Source of the DNA: Cymbidium sinense
Lineage: Eukaryota; Streptophyta; Magnoliopsida; Asparagales; Orchidaceae
Length of the DNA: 64,000 nucleotides
Reading direction: 5' to 3'
NCBI GenBank assembly: GCA_021442155.1
Contig: CM038217.1
Coordinates: 149,551,834-149,615,833, forward strand
Shown here: one piece after another, positions 10,154 to 22,900 of the stretch
Numbering within the stretch: position 1 is the first letter of the stretch
Layout: each line of letters starts with the position of its first letter
Translations under genes and position numbers: made by a program
Notes under the pieces: generated by a model
Seen by the model: only the letters and a program-made list of their open reading frames with translations
What the model was told of the DNA's origin: nothing
Database searches by the model: none

Positions 10154-12710
10154 TGGTGAAAAAAATTCTATGGAGTCACCTTTTAAATCTATAGAGAAAG
10201 AAAAGAGAGGCAAGAATATAAAAATTTAACTTTTTGGGATGCCACTCAAATTTGCAGATGCACTTATTTAGATAATCAAGTACATCATCAAGTAATAGTG
10301 TACTATCTCAAAAGACAGAAGTCACTACCCTTTAATGGATCTAATCACCTCAATAAGTACTCCTAAGGATGATGGGTCTGCATATGTACTAGAGATTCTT
10401 CCTCTACTTTACATGGAAAAGTAAAAAAAAGTTTATTTTAAATTGGGTTCGTTAAGTTCCCTACAAGAGCAATCCCCCATAGTAAATTACATTCTAAGGA
10501 ATGGGGATTCCTTAAGAAAACTCTTGATTAAGGAAAATGATCATTGTCTTCAAAGATTTCAATAGGAAATTTGTCTCATTTAGTTCATTTTGAAAGATCA
10601 AATATGATTGTTAGGAGTTATTATCAAAGCCAAATGAAAGATAGGAGATACTTGATGCTAGGAAACCTAGTGAGCATCTCAAACTATCCTATAGTTGGCT
10701 TTACATTTTAGAAATTGATTTAATTTATTTGAGTTCTATTTTTCATTAGAAATTTAGGACTTATGATTCCTTAACACAAGATTAAGGAAATGCCTAAGAG
10801 GTTAGGAATCATGCTTATAGCCCACAAATGGGAGAGGAAACTTCAGAACATAAATTTAGGGAGCTTTGGCAAGGGCCAAAAGTACAACCTAAATCTAAGA
10901 TGAAAAATGGGTAATTGGTTTGCCTCCACAAGAGAGGACAAATCACCCGACTGCTTGGACTACAACTGCTTAGGGGTGGTCCAACTAACTCCTATGATTT
11001 TAAATACATGTACTCAAGTCATTATGCTTATGCAAGATAGCTAGGCTTTTATTTATTTAGAAATAGACTAAGTCCTTAAACTCACTCCGTAAAAAGACTA
11101 GATCATGTAAGGGAATGCTTCAAATGACCTAAATCTAATGCAATTCAAATTTCATTTTTTTGGACAATCATTTTGACTTAGGCTAATAAGATTTTGGCTA
11201 ATAGGATTCATATGCCTAATGTATGAGAAATAAATTTATTGGCCAAAATCAGCGAGAAGGGAGGATCTGTGTTCATAGCTCTTAAAGGTGTAGGTTTCTC
11301 ACGCAAGGTGGAAGCCCTCTAATCAAGAGTGAAATAAGATGTTGTTGTGCATGATATTGTAAAAGAAATACTCATCCAGTTAAGAGGTTGCTAATTCTTT
11401 TATCTTGATTTTAAACCTAAGCTTTAGGTGAGGTTATGAGTTCTTTATTTTTAATTTAAGTTGTTAAGTTTGGTAAAATATTTAATTTTTCCTAAAGAGC
11501 CTAATCCACATCTAGGCCCAACATAAAACAAGGAAGAAACTGGAAAAAATGTTCCACTTAATGTATAAGCTAAACAAATCATCAATCAATTTATAAAGCT
11601 AATCACAAAAAGAATAAAAGGTTGTTGTGGTGGCACCATCTGAAATCAAAAATAAATTGGGTAGCTGAGCTCTACCCTTATACAATCCAGATTACAAATG
11701 AATAAAATTACAACTAAGCAAGGAATTAATTATTATGGGGGTCTTCAAGCTTTATTTCTTCTTTCTTCTTCTTTTCTTTTTTCTTCTTTGGTTCCTTCTT
11801 TTGGATGGTTGGAAGGTGGATGCTCCAAGGCTTCACATGGTACATAAGATAGGATCTTATGACCAATGTTCATCCTAATCTCCATAACAATCATTCCAAA
11901 ATCCTAATTGCATAAATTTAGATGAAAAGAAAAAGAATGAAAATCTAACTACACTTGCAAAATAGAGGTTAGCTAAAACAAACCATACAAATCCCAGGTA
12001 TGTATATTAGACTTATCACCCCACACATGGATGACTAAGTCCAGCTGGCCCATTGGATTATGCTTAGGGGTATAAAGCACCTTCAAGCAAAAGTATTTAT
12101 ATTTTATTTATGATAATTTAACAATCCCCAACAAAATAATGATTAGACTAAGAGCATCCTACCATTCATTCTATGAGCATACACCCAACAACATAGACAT
12201 ATATCACAAAATAAAACAAACATCAAACCATGCATCGCCCTAACCTAAAGCTAGAAGTGGTGACTTAGACTAATGTGTGTGCTTTGAAAGTTTGTGTGGT
12301 ATGCATAACTATGGCTTTAAGTTAGAATTTTCTAAGTGTGAAAACATGTTCAACTTAGAGGAGGGTTTCATTTAAGTTGTTTAATTATTTCAGGATTGAT
12401 TTTATTTCATGTTTTGATTAAGTTCAAATGAATCCTACAATTAGTTACTAAGTTGTAAAGAGAGGGAAAGAGAAGAGAACTTCTTTTTCCTTCCTTAACT
12501 TAAGTAATTTCTAAAGTAGGTTCACATTTTAGTTTTGTTTAGTGAATATTTTGATTAAGTCTTTTAATTAATCCTAAGTTTAGATAAACTTTTAAACAAA
12601 CCTATTAAAAAAAGGCATTTTAAGATTAAATAAAATGAACCAAATTCAAAAAACACATATTACTTCATTTCTTTTCCAATATGTATAATATGCATATGAA
12701 TGAGTCCTAA

Positions 12711-12712
<2 letters not shown>

Positions 12713-12765
<53 letters not shown>
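12713..12765. repeat. (AT)n microsatellite
   Basis: An uninterrupted AT dinucleotide run of about 53 bases inside the antisense LTR copy. The corresponding position of the 17,935-24,821 LTR has no run of this length. Confidence 0.95.
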
Positions 12766-12767
<2 letters not shown>

Positions 12768-14587
12768 AATGATATTTAACAAACTTTATGATGATATGTA
12801 ATCCATTTAAGGAATTTGAAGTTGAATATGCATTATTTTCTTAAGTAGAAAAGGGTTTCTTTATCCAATTTTTCATATACATATGAAAGTAAGAAAGGCA
12901 TAAGTGAGAATCATTGTTAACCAGGTGTAAATACTACTTAAGGCTACTTAAAGCCTCACAACCTCGTTTTCAGACTAATATACGACTTTCCTTAAATACA
13001 AATGTGTGTGCAAAATAAATAGATTAAAAAGAAAGAATGCAAAAATTGTATTAATTGATTCATTTTGCATGCAATTTATGTGTGCAAACATAGGTAACCT
13101 TTCTTAAGTGATAGCATATGAATGAATATGATGTGAAATTAGGCAAGTGTTAGGTTCTTTTCAAATGAACCATACATCTTACCAATTCCTATTCAAAACT
13201 ATACTAAGATAAAAAAGAAGGAAAACCTATACTAAACTCATCCTTATATCTTAGTCACATGCAAACTTATAAATAAAATATAAATAACACACTTTTAGAG
13301 TTGATAATTAATTTATATGTTTTGAAAATAATTTGAATTTAGTAGTGATAATAGCCACTCATATTTTTTACTTTAGCCAACACATGCAAATTTGGCATAA
13401 AGTAAATGATTTCATTTTTAAATTTGAATTTGAAAAAATGTGGATGCATGAAACCACATGAAATACAAATTTAACATGTTGGGGAATGAATCAAAGCAAT
13501 GAAAGCATGTAAACACATTCACTTTAATTAAATCTTAAAGACTTTCTTATGGAATAAGAAGGTTTAAAATAAATCAAAGTTAATTCAATGTGATTTTTGT
13601 TTGATCTTAAGTTTGACTTAATTTTGAAAATGTAAGTTGAGTTTGCTGTTCCTAACCCATTCCCACATGTGTTTAATATTTTTGTTTAATTTTTAGATGA
13701 TTAGATTCATTTTTAGATATTGATTAGGTTAAGGTATGAATTAAGCAAGTTAATTAACCTTTACCTACACCACCTTGGCATAGTTAACCAAATAATTATG
13801 AGCCAATGAGATGGTATAAAAACTCACAAGGAATTTAAACTTGTAATGCACCTAGGAAGAAAAGGCGTAATTCAATTTGACTTATAATTAATGGTTAATT
13901 AAGCTAGGGGTTTAGCTTAAGTAATTTTAAAACACCCCTTCATACATATGAATTGGGTTTTGATTTCCTCAATTGAACTTAGGCTATTAAACACCTAAGA
14001 ATCTACCAAAGTAGATTAATTAAGTTTAAAGTTTTAAAATTTTTAGAAATTAATTAAGGGGATAATTAATGTTAACCTTTAATTAAGAGAGGATTAAGGA
14101 AAGAAAAGGGGGTTTAGGGAATAGCTTAGGGAAATACTCCAAAATTATTTTTTGAGCCTTCTATTCACTGGATCTAATCTTAATTAACCTTAATAATGGA
14201 TTAAAACACCATTTCAAACCCTAATTATCCTTAATTACATAAGGAGGGTAATTAAGGAACACATTTACAATTCCCCCAATTAAGCCTTAAATAAATCCCA
14301 AGAAAATTAGAGGAGGTAGAGGTCATACCCCAAAACATACCCAAGATGTTTGGGATTAATCAGAGGACTAATTAAGAAGTAATTAGAAAAAAGAAAATTT
14401 CTAATAAAACCCAAAATCATAGAAAAGGATATATCAAAATTCATTGAAATTATTTTTAAAATATTTTAGGTTGAATTATCTTTCCATAAAATTTTACCTC
14501 ATATTTTATTGAATTTTATTAAGAGGGATATGAATTTTAGAAGATCAAAAGGTTAAATAATATTAATTAAATCCCTAAACTAATCAC

Positions 14588-14900
14588 TCAGCTCACAGTG
14601 CGACATGGCGGAGGTCAGCACACTTTACACACATCGCGCGGTGAGCCCATTACTTAAACATCCCATCAAATGGTGGTGCGGCGGCGGTGCGCGCTTTGAT
14701 CTTTGCCGTTCAATCAAGGATCGAACGACCAAGGATCATCCTGTGGTTTATAAAAGATTATTAATTCTAAAACATGAGAATAATCTTGGCCATCCATCCA
14801 AAATGCGCGGATGGATGGCTAGGATCTCCCCAGTTCCTCCCAGATCAACAGAGGCCGTCCATGATCTAAGGGAAGATTCAAGCTCGATTGAGCTCGGATT
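14588..14900 (-). promoter_or_regulatory. GC-rich patch inside the LTR
   Basis: It stands out from the AT-rich surroundings and contains CpG-containing runs such as GCGGCGGTGCGCGC near 14,678. Equivalent patches occur in four other LTR copies, at about 28,992-29,300, 47,818-48,170, 53,520-53,690 and 59,090-59,350. In LTR sense direction it lies downstream of the TTGACC array. A promoter or transcript-start role is only inferred. Open frames crossing it (14,605-14,907 here) are not conserved between copies, so I do not call a gene. Confidence 0.45.
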
Positions 14901-15239
14901 GGAATAAGATTGTTCCCACACCATCTAAAGCTAATAAGGAGCATATCCAATGGTGAATTTTATATGACTTGAAAATTCCTTTCACAAAAGACCAACACCC
15001 CCTAAGCTAACTGGTCGAAAAATTCCATACCTCGACGGAGGTGATCTGGCTCGGTGTAGCTTCATCTAGTGGAGATAAAGCCCATTGGTTTAAACCTTAG
15101 GGTTGAGTAGATCTTCTTATGGACCAACACCACTTCACCTCCTTTGTGACTTTGATCCAATTAAGGCTCTCCTTACTTTGGGAACTCCAATGTGGTCAAT
15201 GTGGAGAAACTAAGTTTGGCCATGTTTCATGAGGTTTGG

Positions 15240-15960
15240 AATTCATTTGATATGGTTTGGCTCATGTTGACCCATTTAAGTCAAAATGAGTCAACTTGGG
15301 TCAAGTTGGCCAATTGGTCACTTAAACAATTTGGGTCAAGTTCATATGACTATTTGAAATGTTTTGGTGGCTTTGGTTTGATTCAATTTGGATTGGTTTT
15401 GAATTTGGCTCATATGACTTCATTTAGGTCAAATGGGTCAAATTGACCTATTTGACCCATTTGACCTATTTGAGGTAGGTCAAGGATAAGTTTAGGTTTA
15501 GTTAATCATATGGAGTGGATTGGTATCTTTGTTTATAATTAATTTTGGTTAAATTCAAATTTGGCTCAACATTAACCCTTTAGGTCAACTTGGGTCTAGG
15601 TCAATTGGTCTAAGTTAGGTCTAGTTAGCCAATTGAGGCTTTGGTCAAGTTCAATAAGTGATTTGGAATGAACTTGACCCATTGATTTCAATCAATTTGG
15701 CTTAGATCAAGTTTTGACATATTTTGACTTTTTAGGTCAAATGGGTCAACTTGGGTCAAGTCCAATTGGGCGGTTGACTCAAATGTTCAATTGGTTCAAA
15801 CATAGGTCATGAATGAACTTAGATTAATGGTTTCAATCAATTTGGCCTATGGTGTATTTTGGCTATGTTAGGTTTCATTTTGGGCTAAGTGTTGACTTGG
15901 TCAACCCTTAAGTTTGACTTGGTTTGACCCAATTTGATTGATTGATCATCCCATGATGAT
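15240..15960 (-). repeat. TTGACC/GGTCAA-rich region of the LTR (copy 1)
   Basis: Closely spaced GGTCAA words on the plus strand, TTGACC in the LTR sense. The words sit in sentences such as 'TTTAGGTCAAATGGGTCAA' separated by gaps of about 5-40 bases. TTGAC[C/T] is the core bound by plant WRKY factors. The region is shared by all LTR copies. Confidence 0.75.
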
Positions 15961-16655
15961 TGTTGATCATGATTAGATGCATAGGTGAGTTTATCAATTT
16001 GGTTGATTAATTTGACTCATAATACTTTAGGTCACTTTGGGTCAATGAGCCTAAGTAGGTCAAATGGCTTAGCTTGATTTGAGTTTGATTGAACTTGCAT
16101 ATGGACTTATGATTGAAATATAAATCCATTTGCATGTGGTTTGAAGTCAAATGGGTTTTGATTCATTTGACAATGTCATATTCAAAGGAAGAATATGAAG
16201 GGATTTTGGCTTTAATTTTTGAATTGATTTTTGATTTGGTGATTGAAGTTTGTATTTATATATAATTCATGATTGTAGGTTGATTGAATCATGAAGGAAA
16301 ATCAAGTTTGATTTGAGTTGATTTGTTAAGTTCAAGATTTTGACTTGAGGCTTAGGTTAGATTTTGAGTGAATTTGAGTTTGATTTTTGGAATTGGTTTT
16401 GATTGTTTGCATTTATATTTCATTTATATATCTGAATATGAATGGGAATATAAATTGTTCATGAGAAATTTTCAAGGATTTGAAGTGATTTGGTCATGAT
16501 TTAGGCTAAGTCTATTAAAAGAGGATTTAAAGGACTTAGGAAGTTTTGGAGTAGGGATTTGAATTTTTGAATTTGCTTTGATTGATTTGAATTTATATTT
16601 CGTTTATATATGTGAATATAAATGAAACTATAAATGAATTATGAGCAAATTGATG

Positions 16656-17934
16656 GGCAGCCCTAGGTTAGGTTTGATTTGTTTAAAGCGCAATCACCCC
16701 ATGGTCTTGTAGTGGAAGATGTGAGCCCCACTTTCTTCCCTTAATCATTGCAAACCGAAGGCACTCCTTTGGTCGATAGTTCTCCCATTGTGAAGCTAAT
16801 CCATTTGGTTCATAATGAGATCTAACTAATACAAGCTCCTTCTCAGTGTGATTCATCGTAAACCAATAGAATCCATCAAAATAAACAACTAAAAAAATGA
16901 AATTAATCTTTGACTATCCTTGAGTTGATTTAAGTCCCCCAACGACATTCACTCAATAGTTAGCCTAAGGTTGGGTTCAATCCGTTGCCTTGCTAATGGA
17001 TTACCCCAGCAAATGGTCCCTACTTTAGAAGATGTAAGTCTACTATGATTTCTTCCTAGTATAATTGTTGCACTGAAAGGCGATCCCTTTTGTCGGATAG
17101 TCCTACCTTGTGGTTGGTAGACTACTCCCTTTGGATTGGTAAGTTTGAGGTAGGTATTGGCCTCCATGGCCCCTACATAGTGTAGTCCATCATAAACCGA
17201 TGGGATCCATTCAAAAATAAACTAAAAAATGAAATTAATATGGACTATCTTTGAGTTGATTTAAGTCCCCATGTGACATTCACTCAATAATTGCCCTAGG
17301 TTGGTTCATTGCGATGTATCACCCCATATCTACTTTGGAGGATGTAAGTACTGCTTTCTTTAGCATAACTCTTGCACACCGAAAGACGATCTCTTTGGTT
17401 GGCTAGTCCTACTATGTGTTTAGTAGACTATCCCTTTGGATTGGTGAATCTAAGTTATAGGCCTCCTTCTTCTTGGATATCATCCAACCAATCTCTCAAA
17501 TCCAAAATCTAAAAATTTAAAATAAATTAAACCCTCCTCCCTCAGTGGAGTCAAAAAATAAACAAAATAAATTCAACAAAATAATTTCAATCAATCTCCC
17601 CAAGTCAATCAAATCAAACAATCAAAATAAATTAAACAAATTAAATCAATCTCTCCCCATCAAACCTCTCAAACCCTCATGGATGATTTGAACTGTTTCC
17701 CTAGTAGAAGGTTCACATACTCTATCCCTAGTGGATTCATCCTTTGCTCTCTTATTTCATTGACATGAGTAGAGTCACATTGCATTAAGCTCTAGATTCC
17801 TTCTACACCTTGGGTTAGGAGTATACCATTTCTATTAGTGCTTGTGATCATTCAGTGTTGTTGATCATTTCGGTCAACACCAATACGTGCAGTGTACCTT
17901 GTCAGTCACACCACACCTATTGGGTGCCCTTTGT
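16656..17934 (+). repeat. 3' tail of element A, second part: ~305-330-bp tandem units
   Basis: The tail resumes at 'GCCCTAGGTTAGG'. Units repeat with 'AAATGAAATTAAT' at 16,895 and 17,227 (332 apart) and 'CCCTTTGGATTGGT' at 17,127 and 17,432 (305 apart). Each unit carries 'GATGTAAGT' and 'TTTCTTCCTAG' words. From about 17,520 the repeats give way to about 400 bp of AT-rich and then mixed sequence that runs to the LTR start. No conserved reading frame is seen. The antisense frame at 16,949-17,167 is judged chance. Confidence 0.7.
17919..17934 (+). promoter_or_regulatory. Polypurine-tract position before the 3' LTR of A (degenerate)
   Basis: The last 16 bases before the LTR read ATTGGGTGCCCTTTGT. 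Element C has ATTGGGGGTCCTTTTGT at the same place (complement of 62,449-62,465). Plant Ty3/gypsy elements often have a G-run followed by TTTGT directly before the LTR TG, so this is the expected place for second-strand priming. The G-run is broken in A. Confidence 0.45.
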
Positions 17935-18959
17935 TGACTTTATTTTTAAGATGAGCTCTCAACTCCTCCATCTTAGACATATGACTTCTCTTAGATTTTA
18001 AGAGTTCATTAGTCTAAGACATCTCTAGTGATTAGGTGAACACTCAACCTAGCCCTAGAGACTTTGAAGAGTTAGCCATAGGAATAGGTTATGCCTTAAG
18101 GGTGTTAGAAAATTTGCCTACCCTATAGCTTAAACCAAATCCCCACTTACTTCTTTCAAGTCAAACTTCAAACTCATATCAAACCAATCCCAAATTCAAA
18201 CCAATCAAATCAAATTCAAAATTCAAATCCAAATAAAAAATCTTTCCTAAGTCATTTTGATTCCCATCTTAGACTTAGCCTAAATCAAATCTAAATCAAT
18301 TCAAATTCAAGGAATTTTCTCATAACCCATTTATATTCTCATTTATATTCACAAATATAAATGAAAAATAAATTCAAATATCCAAAACTAAACTCAAACT
18401 CAAATCCAAATTCAACCAAAATTAAACCTAAGCCTTTCAAGTCAAAATCTTGAACTTAGTCAAAACTTATTCAAATCAGGTCAAACCCTTGATTTTTCTT
18501 CATGATTCAATCAATACTTCAATCATGAATCAAAACATAAACATAAATTCAATCATCAATCCAAATATAAATCCAAAACTCAAACTCAAATTTAATCAAA
18601 ATTCAACCTAAGCCTTTCTAGTCAAATTCTTGAACTTAGTTAAATCAATTTCAAATCAAGCCAAACCCTTGATTTTTCTTCATGATTCAATCAATCCTTC
18701 AATCATGAATCCAAATATAAACATAAACTCCAATCATCAAACCAAAACTAAATTTAAAAATCAAATCCAAGTCAAACTCATGTTCACCCTTTTGAACCTA
18801 AAATTGTCAAATGAATCAAAAACCATTTGACTTCAAATCACTTGCAAATAGATTTATATTTCAATCATAAGTCCATATGTGAGTTCAATCAAACTCAAAT
18901 CAAGCTTTGACTGAGCCATTTGATCTACTTAGGCTCACTTGATCTAAAGTGACTTAAAA

Positions 18960-19960
18960 TACCCCTTTTGAGCCAAATTCTAATCATACCCAAATTAGAC
19001 TGAACTAAACCCAACTAAGCCTACATTGTGAGCAACAATCATCATGAGATGATCAATCACTCAAATTGGGTCAAACCAATTCAAACTAAGGTTGACCAAG
19101 TGCACAATTAGCTAAAATGAAACATAAACTAACCAAAATCCACCATAGGCCAAATTGATTGAAACCATTGATCAAAACTCATTCATGATCAATGTTTGAA
19201 CTTGACCAAGTCATCATTTGAGCTAGCCATTGGCCACTTGACCCAAGTTGGCCCAACTTGACCTAAAAAGTCAAAATATGTCAAAACTTGATCTAAGCCA
19301 AATTTATTGAAACTAATGGGTCAAGTTCATTCCAAATCACTTGTTGAAATTGACTAAAGCCATAATTGGCCAACTTGACCCAACCTAGCCCAATTGACCA
19401 TGAACCCAACTTGACCTAAAATGTTAAATCGAGATAAATCCAAATATAAACCAAATTGATTGAAAACAAAGATACCAATCCATTTCAAATGATAAACAAA
19501 CATAAACCAACCCATGACCTAACCCAAATAGGCCAAATTGGTCAAATTGGTCAACTTGACCCATTTGACCTAAATGACATCAAATGAACCAAATCTAAAT
19601 ATAAATCAAATTGAACCAAACCAATGATGCCAAAACATTTCAAATGGTCATATGAACTTGACCCAACCCTTAGTTTGACCCAATTTGACCAATTGATCAA
19701 CTTGACCCAAGTTGACCCATTTTGACCTAAATGGGTCAACATGAGCCAAATCATATCAAACTCCAAATTCAATGAAACTTACTTTTCAATCATTCCAAAC
19801 ATATTCAAAATGAAATCCAAGCCAAATGACCATTTTACTCCTAGGCCATAAGGTAACCTAAAATCAAAACCACTTGGAATTTGGTCAAATCCTTTTCATG
19901 GACACTTGACATCCTCTTAGTGGACCAAATGGTCATTAATGCACATGGTACACATGACAC
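18960..19960 (+). repeat. TTGACC (W-box core) array in the 3' LTR of A
   Basis: The sense strand carries many TTGACC words. Six occur within 70 bases (starts at 19,658, 19,675, 19,685, 19,702, 19,712 and 19,722). The family of words suggests an array grown from a short ancestral unit close to 'AACTTGACCCAAGTTGACC', now diverged and dispersed. Antisense frames in it (such as 19,551-19,772) simply translate the repeat. Confidence 0.8.
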
Positions 19961-22900
19961 AATGGGTTTGGGTTATCCCAACCCAACTTAAGGATAAAAT
20001 TGACCACCCCCATGGACATGAGCACATGGAATCCTTCCTCCACTCATTTCAAGCACACGGGAAGAGTGCTCTTGATCAATGCCGAGCCAAATTGAAGGAG
20101 AGCTTGGTCCATAGGAAGATCCACTCAACCAAATCACCTTAAATTTTCAACAGGGCTTCATCTCCCATAGACAAAGCTACCTTAATGGATTTGAGTGACG
20201 GTGATGGCCTTCGGCGAGGTATGCCCTCAACTCAAGCTTAAATTAGCCATGGTGTGTTCCTTTGTGAAAGAAATTCTTACCTCTTGAGAATTTAATGGAT
20301 TAGATGATAATGAATGTAAATGAAGAAGTTTCCAGCTCAATCTTCAAAGAGGATGTCCTCTCCCAAAACTTCAGAAAGATCATTAAACCCATCCATTTGA
20401 ACTGATGAGAACCATGATCAAAACATAAAAAAATCTAACCTCCCATGTTTTTGGAAGAAATGCCAAATGAAAATTAGCCTCCCTCATTGCTTAATGGAAT
20501 ATGGATGATAAAATAAATTCAAAATAATGCATATAAGTGGAAATAATTAGAAGAAAATTTATTGAAAACTTAATAACTTTAATTACTCTCTAATTATCCC
20601 ATTGATTAATTCCAAACTTCTCATGTGCATTTAGCGGGATGACTTCACTCCCTAATCTTGAGATTTATTGATAAGTTAATTAGGAGATCAATTAATGAAT
20701 CCTTAATTACTCTTTTTTAGGTAATTAAGGGTATTATATGAATAGTGGTTTAATCCCTTTATTAATTAAGCCTTGCTTAAGTAGAGAAGAGGTTCATGGA
20801 ATGGATTTGGGGAATTTTTCCTAAGCCATTCCCTAAACGTCTTTCCTTCCTTAATTCAAACTTAATTAAGGGTTAATCCCCTAATCATTTGCTTAATAAA
20901 TTTGATTTTAAAATAAAAAAATTCCAGAACTTAATGAATCCTTCTTGGGTAGGTGCTTAGGTGTTCAATAATCTAAGTAACTTAAGGAAATCAAAATCCA
21001 ATCCACATGTGTGGGAAGGGTCATGAAAGTACTTAAATTAAACCCTTTAGCTTAATTAATCATGAATTGTGAGCCAATTGCATTAGGCCCTTCTTTTAGG
21101 TGCATTCTTGATTTAAATTCTTGTGTGATTTTATGTCATACATTGGCTCATAATTATGTGATTAAATATGTTCAAGTGGTGTAGGTAAGGGGTAATTAAC
21201 ACACTTAACTCATACCTTAACCTAACCAAAGCATAAAATGGATCTAATCACATTAAAATTGAACTTAAATAACTCACACATGGGGGAATGGGTTAGTACC
21301 AGCAAACTCATCTCACATTTCTCAAATTGAAATCAAAATCAAATAAAATCAAAACTATCTTTAAAACAAATTTGATTTACTTTAAATAATCTTATTCATA
21401 GGATTGTCATTAAGAATTGATTAGGGTGAATGAATTTACTTGCTTTCATCACTTTATTTCTTTCTTAACATGCTAAATGTGTATGTCACATGAAATTCAT
21501 GCATTCATGCTTTTTAAAAATCAAATTAAAAATGAAATGTTTCCTTTATGTCAAATTACATGTTTTGGCTAAAGTAAGAATATGAATGGCTATTATCACT
21601 ATTAAATCCTAAATTATTTTCAAAACTTATAAATTAATTATCAAAAAAGAATGTTATGCTACTTATGATTATTTATATGCTTGCATATGAGTAGAAATAT
21701 AAAGATGTGCATAGTGTGATTTTCCTTTTCTTTTCTTTTAGCATAGTTTTGAATAGGATTTGACAAAGTGCATAGTTCATTTGAAAAGAACACAATACTT
21801 GCTTAAATATATTCTTATTCATTCCTATGTTATTACTTAAGAAGGACATCCACACTTATACATATAAATTGCATAAACAAATCAAACAAACAAACACAAA
21901 CTTTTGCATCTTTCTTTTTCCATTCATTTCTTTAGTACATGTGTATGTATTTAAGAAAAGTGGTATTATAGTCTGGATAACCCCGGGGTTGCGAGGCTTT
22001 AAGTAGCCCTAAGTAGGTCTTGTACCTTACACCCCCGGTGCTAACAATGGCACTGTACTCACTTATGCCTTTCATACATGTATGTGTGCATATGAAAAAT
22101 GGATAAGAGAAATCCCTCTTTTTCTACTTAATGAAAATCATGCATCATAAAGCATCCCAATTTTCTTAAGTAATAAATTCTCTTAGCATTCATCATTAAA
22201 GTGTGCTAAAAATTTCCATTTGCATGTATAGCTATGCTTAGGATTCATTCATATGCATGTTACACATGTTGGGAAAGAAATGAAATGATGTGTGTTTTGT
22301 GATATTAATTCACTTTACTTAATCTTAAAATGCCTTTCTTTTTGAATAGGTTTGTTTAGGGAAAATATAAACTTAGGATTAATTAAAACACATAATAAAA
22401 TATTCACTAAATAAAATCAAATATGAATCTACTTTAAAAATTACTTAAGGTTGGGAAGGAAAGAGAAGTTCTTTTCTATTTTCCCTTCCTTTACAACTTA
22501 GAAATTAATTGTAGGATTCACTTAAACTAAATTAAAAACAAAATAAAATCCACCAAAGTAACTAAACAACTTAAATAAAACCACTCTCTAAGTGGAACTT
22601 TTCACACTTAGAAAATTTAAACCTTAAAGCCTAGCTAAGCATACCACACAGACCTTTTAAAAGCACATTATTAAGTCACCATTTCTAGCTTTAGGTTAGG
22701 GTGCATGGTTTGATTATTTTTTTGTTTGTGAAGTTTTTTAGTCAGATGTTAGGGTGTGAATGCGTAGAATGAATGATAGGATGATTTAGTCTAATCATTA
22801 TCTTATGCAGGGGATTGTGCTTAAGGGGTGTTGTAATAAAAATATAAAATTACTTTTGCTGTGTAGATGCTTCTACCCCTATGCATAATCCAAAATAGGC

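Larger units (their letters stand above)
10154..16655 (-). mobile_element. Antisense LTR copy inserted in the tail of element A
   Basis: The left end, TGGTGAA at 10,154, is the complement of the LTR 3' terminus (TTCACCA). The copy then follows the LTR backwards: 10,290-11,640 (matches 27,300-28,420 and 45,110-45,870), 13,090-14,570, a GC-rich patch (14,588-14,900) and a GGTCAA-rich region to about 16,655. About 0.5 kb expected at the LTR 5' end is missing, judged against 31,460-31,969 of element B. The flanking tail sequence of A resumes directly to the right. It is most simply a solo or truncated LTR that inserted into A after A itself. No target duplication could be shown because the right end is damaged. 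Confidence 0.72.

Noticed and set aside
15240..15960. TTGACC-rich regions as a centromeric or subtelomeric satellite
   Set aside because: They occur once per LTR at a fixed position and the words are not in a regular long-range period.
19551..19772. 73-codon frame rich in Trp, Leu and Ser (also 15,192-15,446 and 60,307-60,513)
   Set aside because: It only translates the TTGACC/GGTCAA repeat words; similar peptides appear wherever the repeat is dense.
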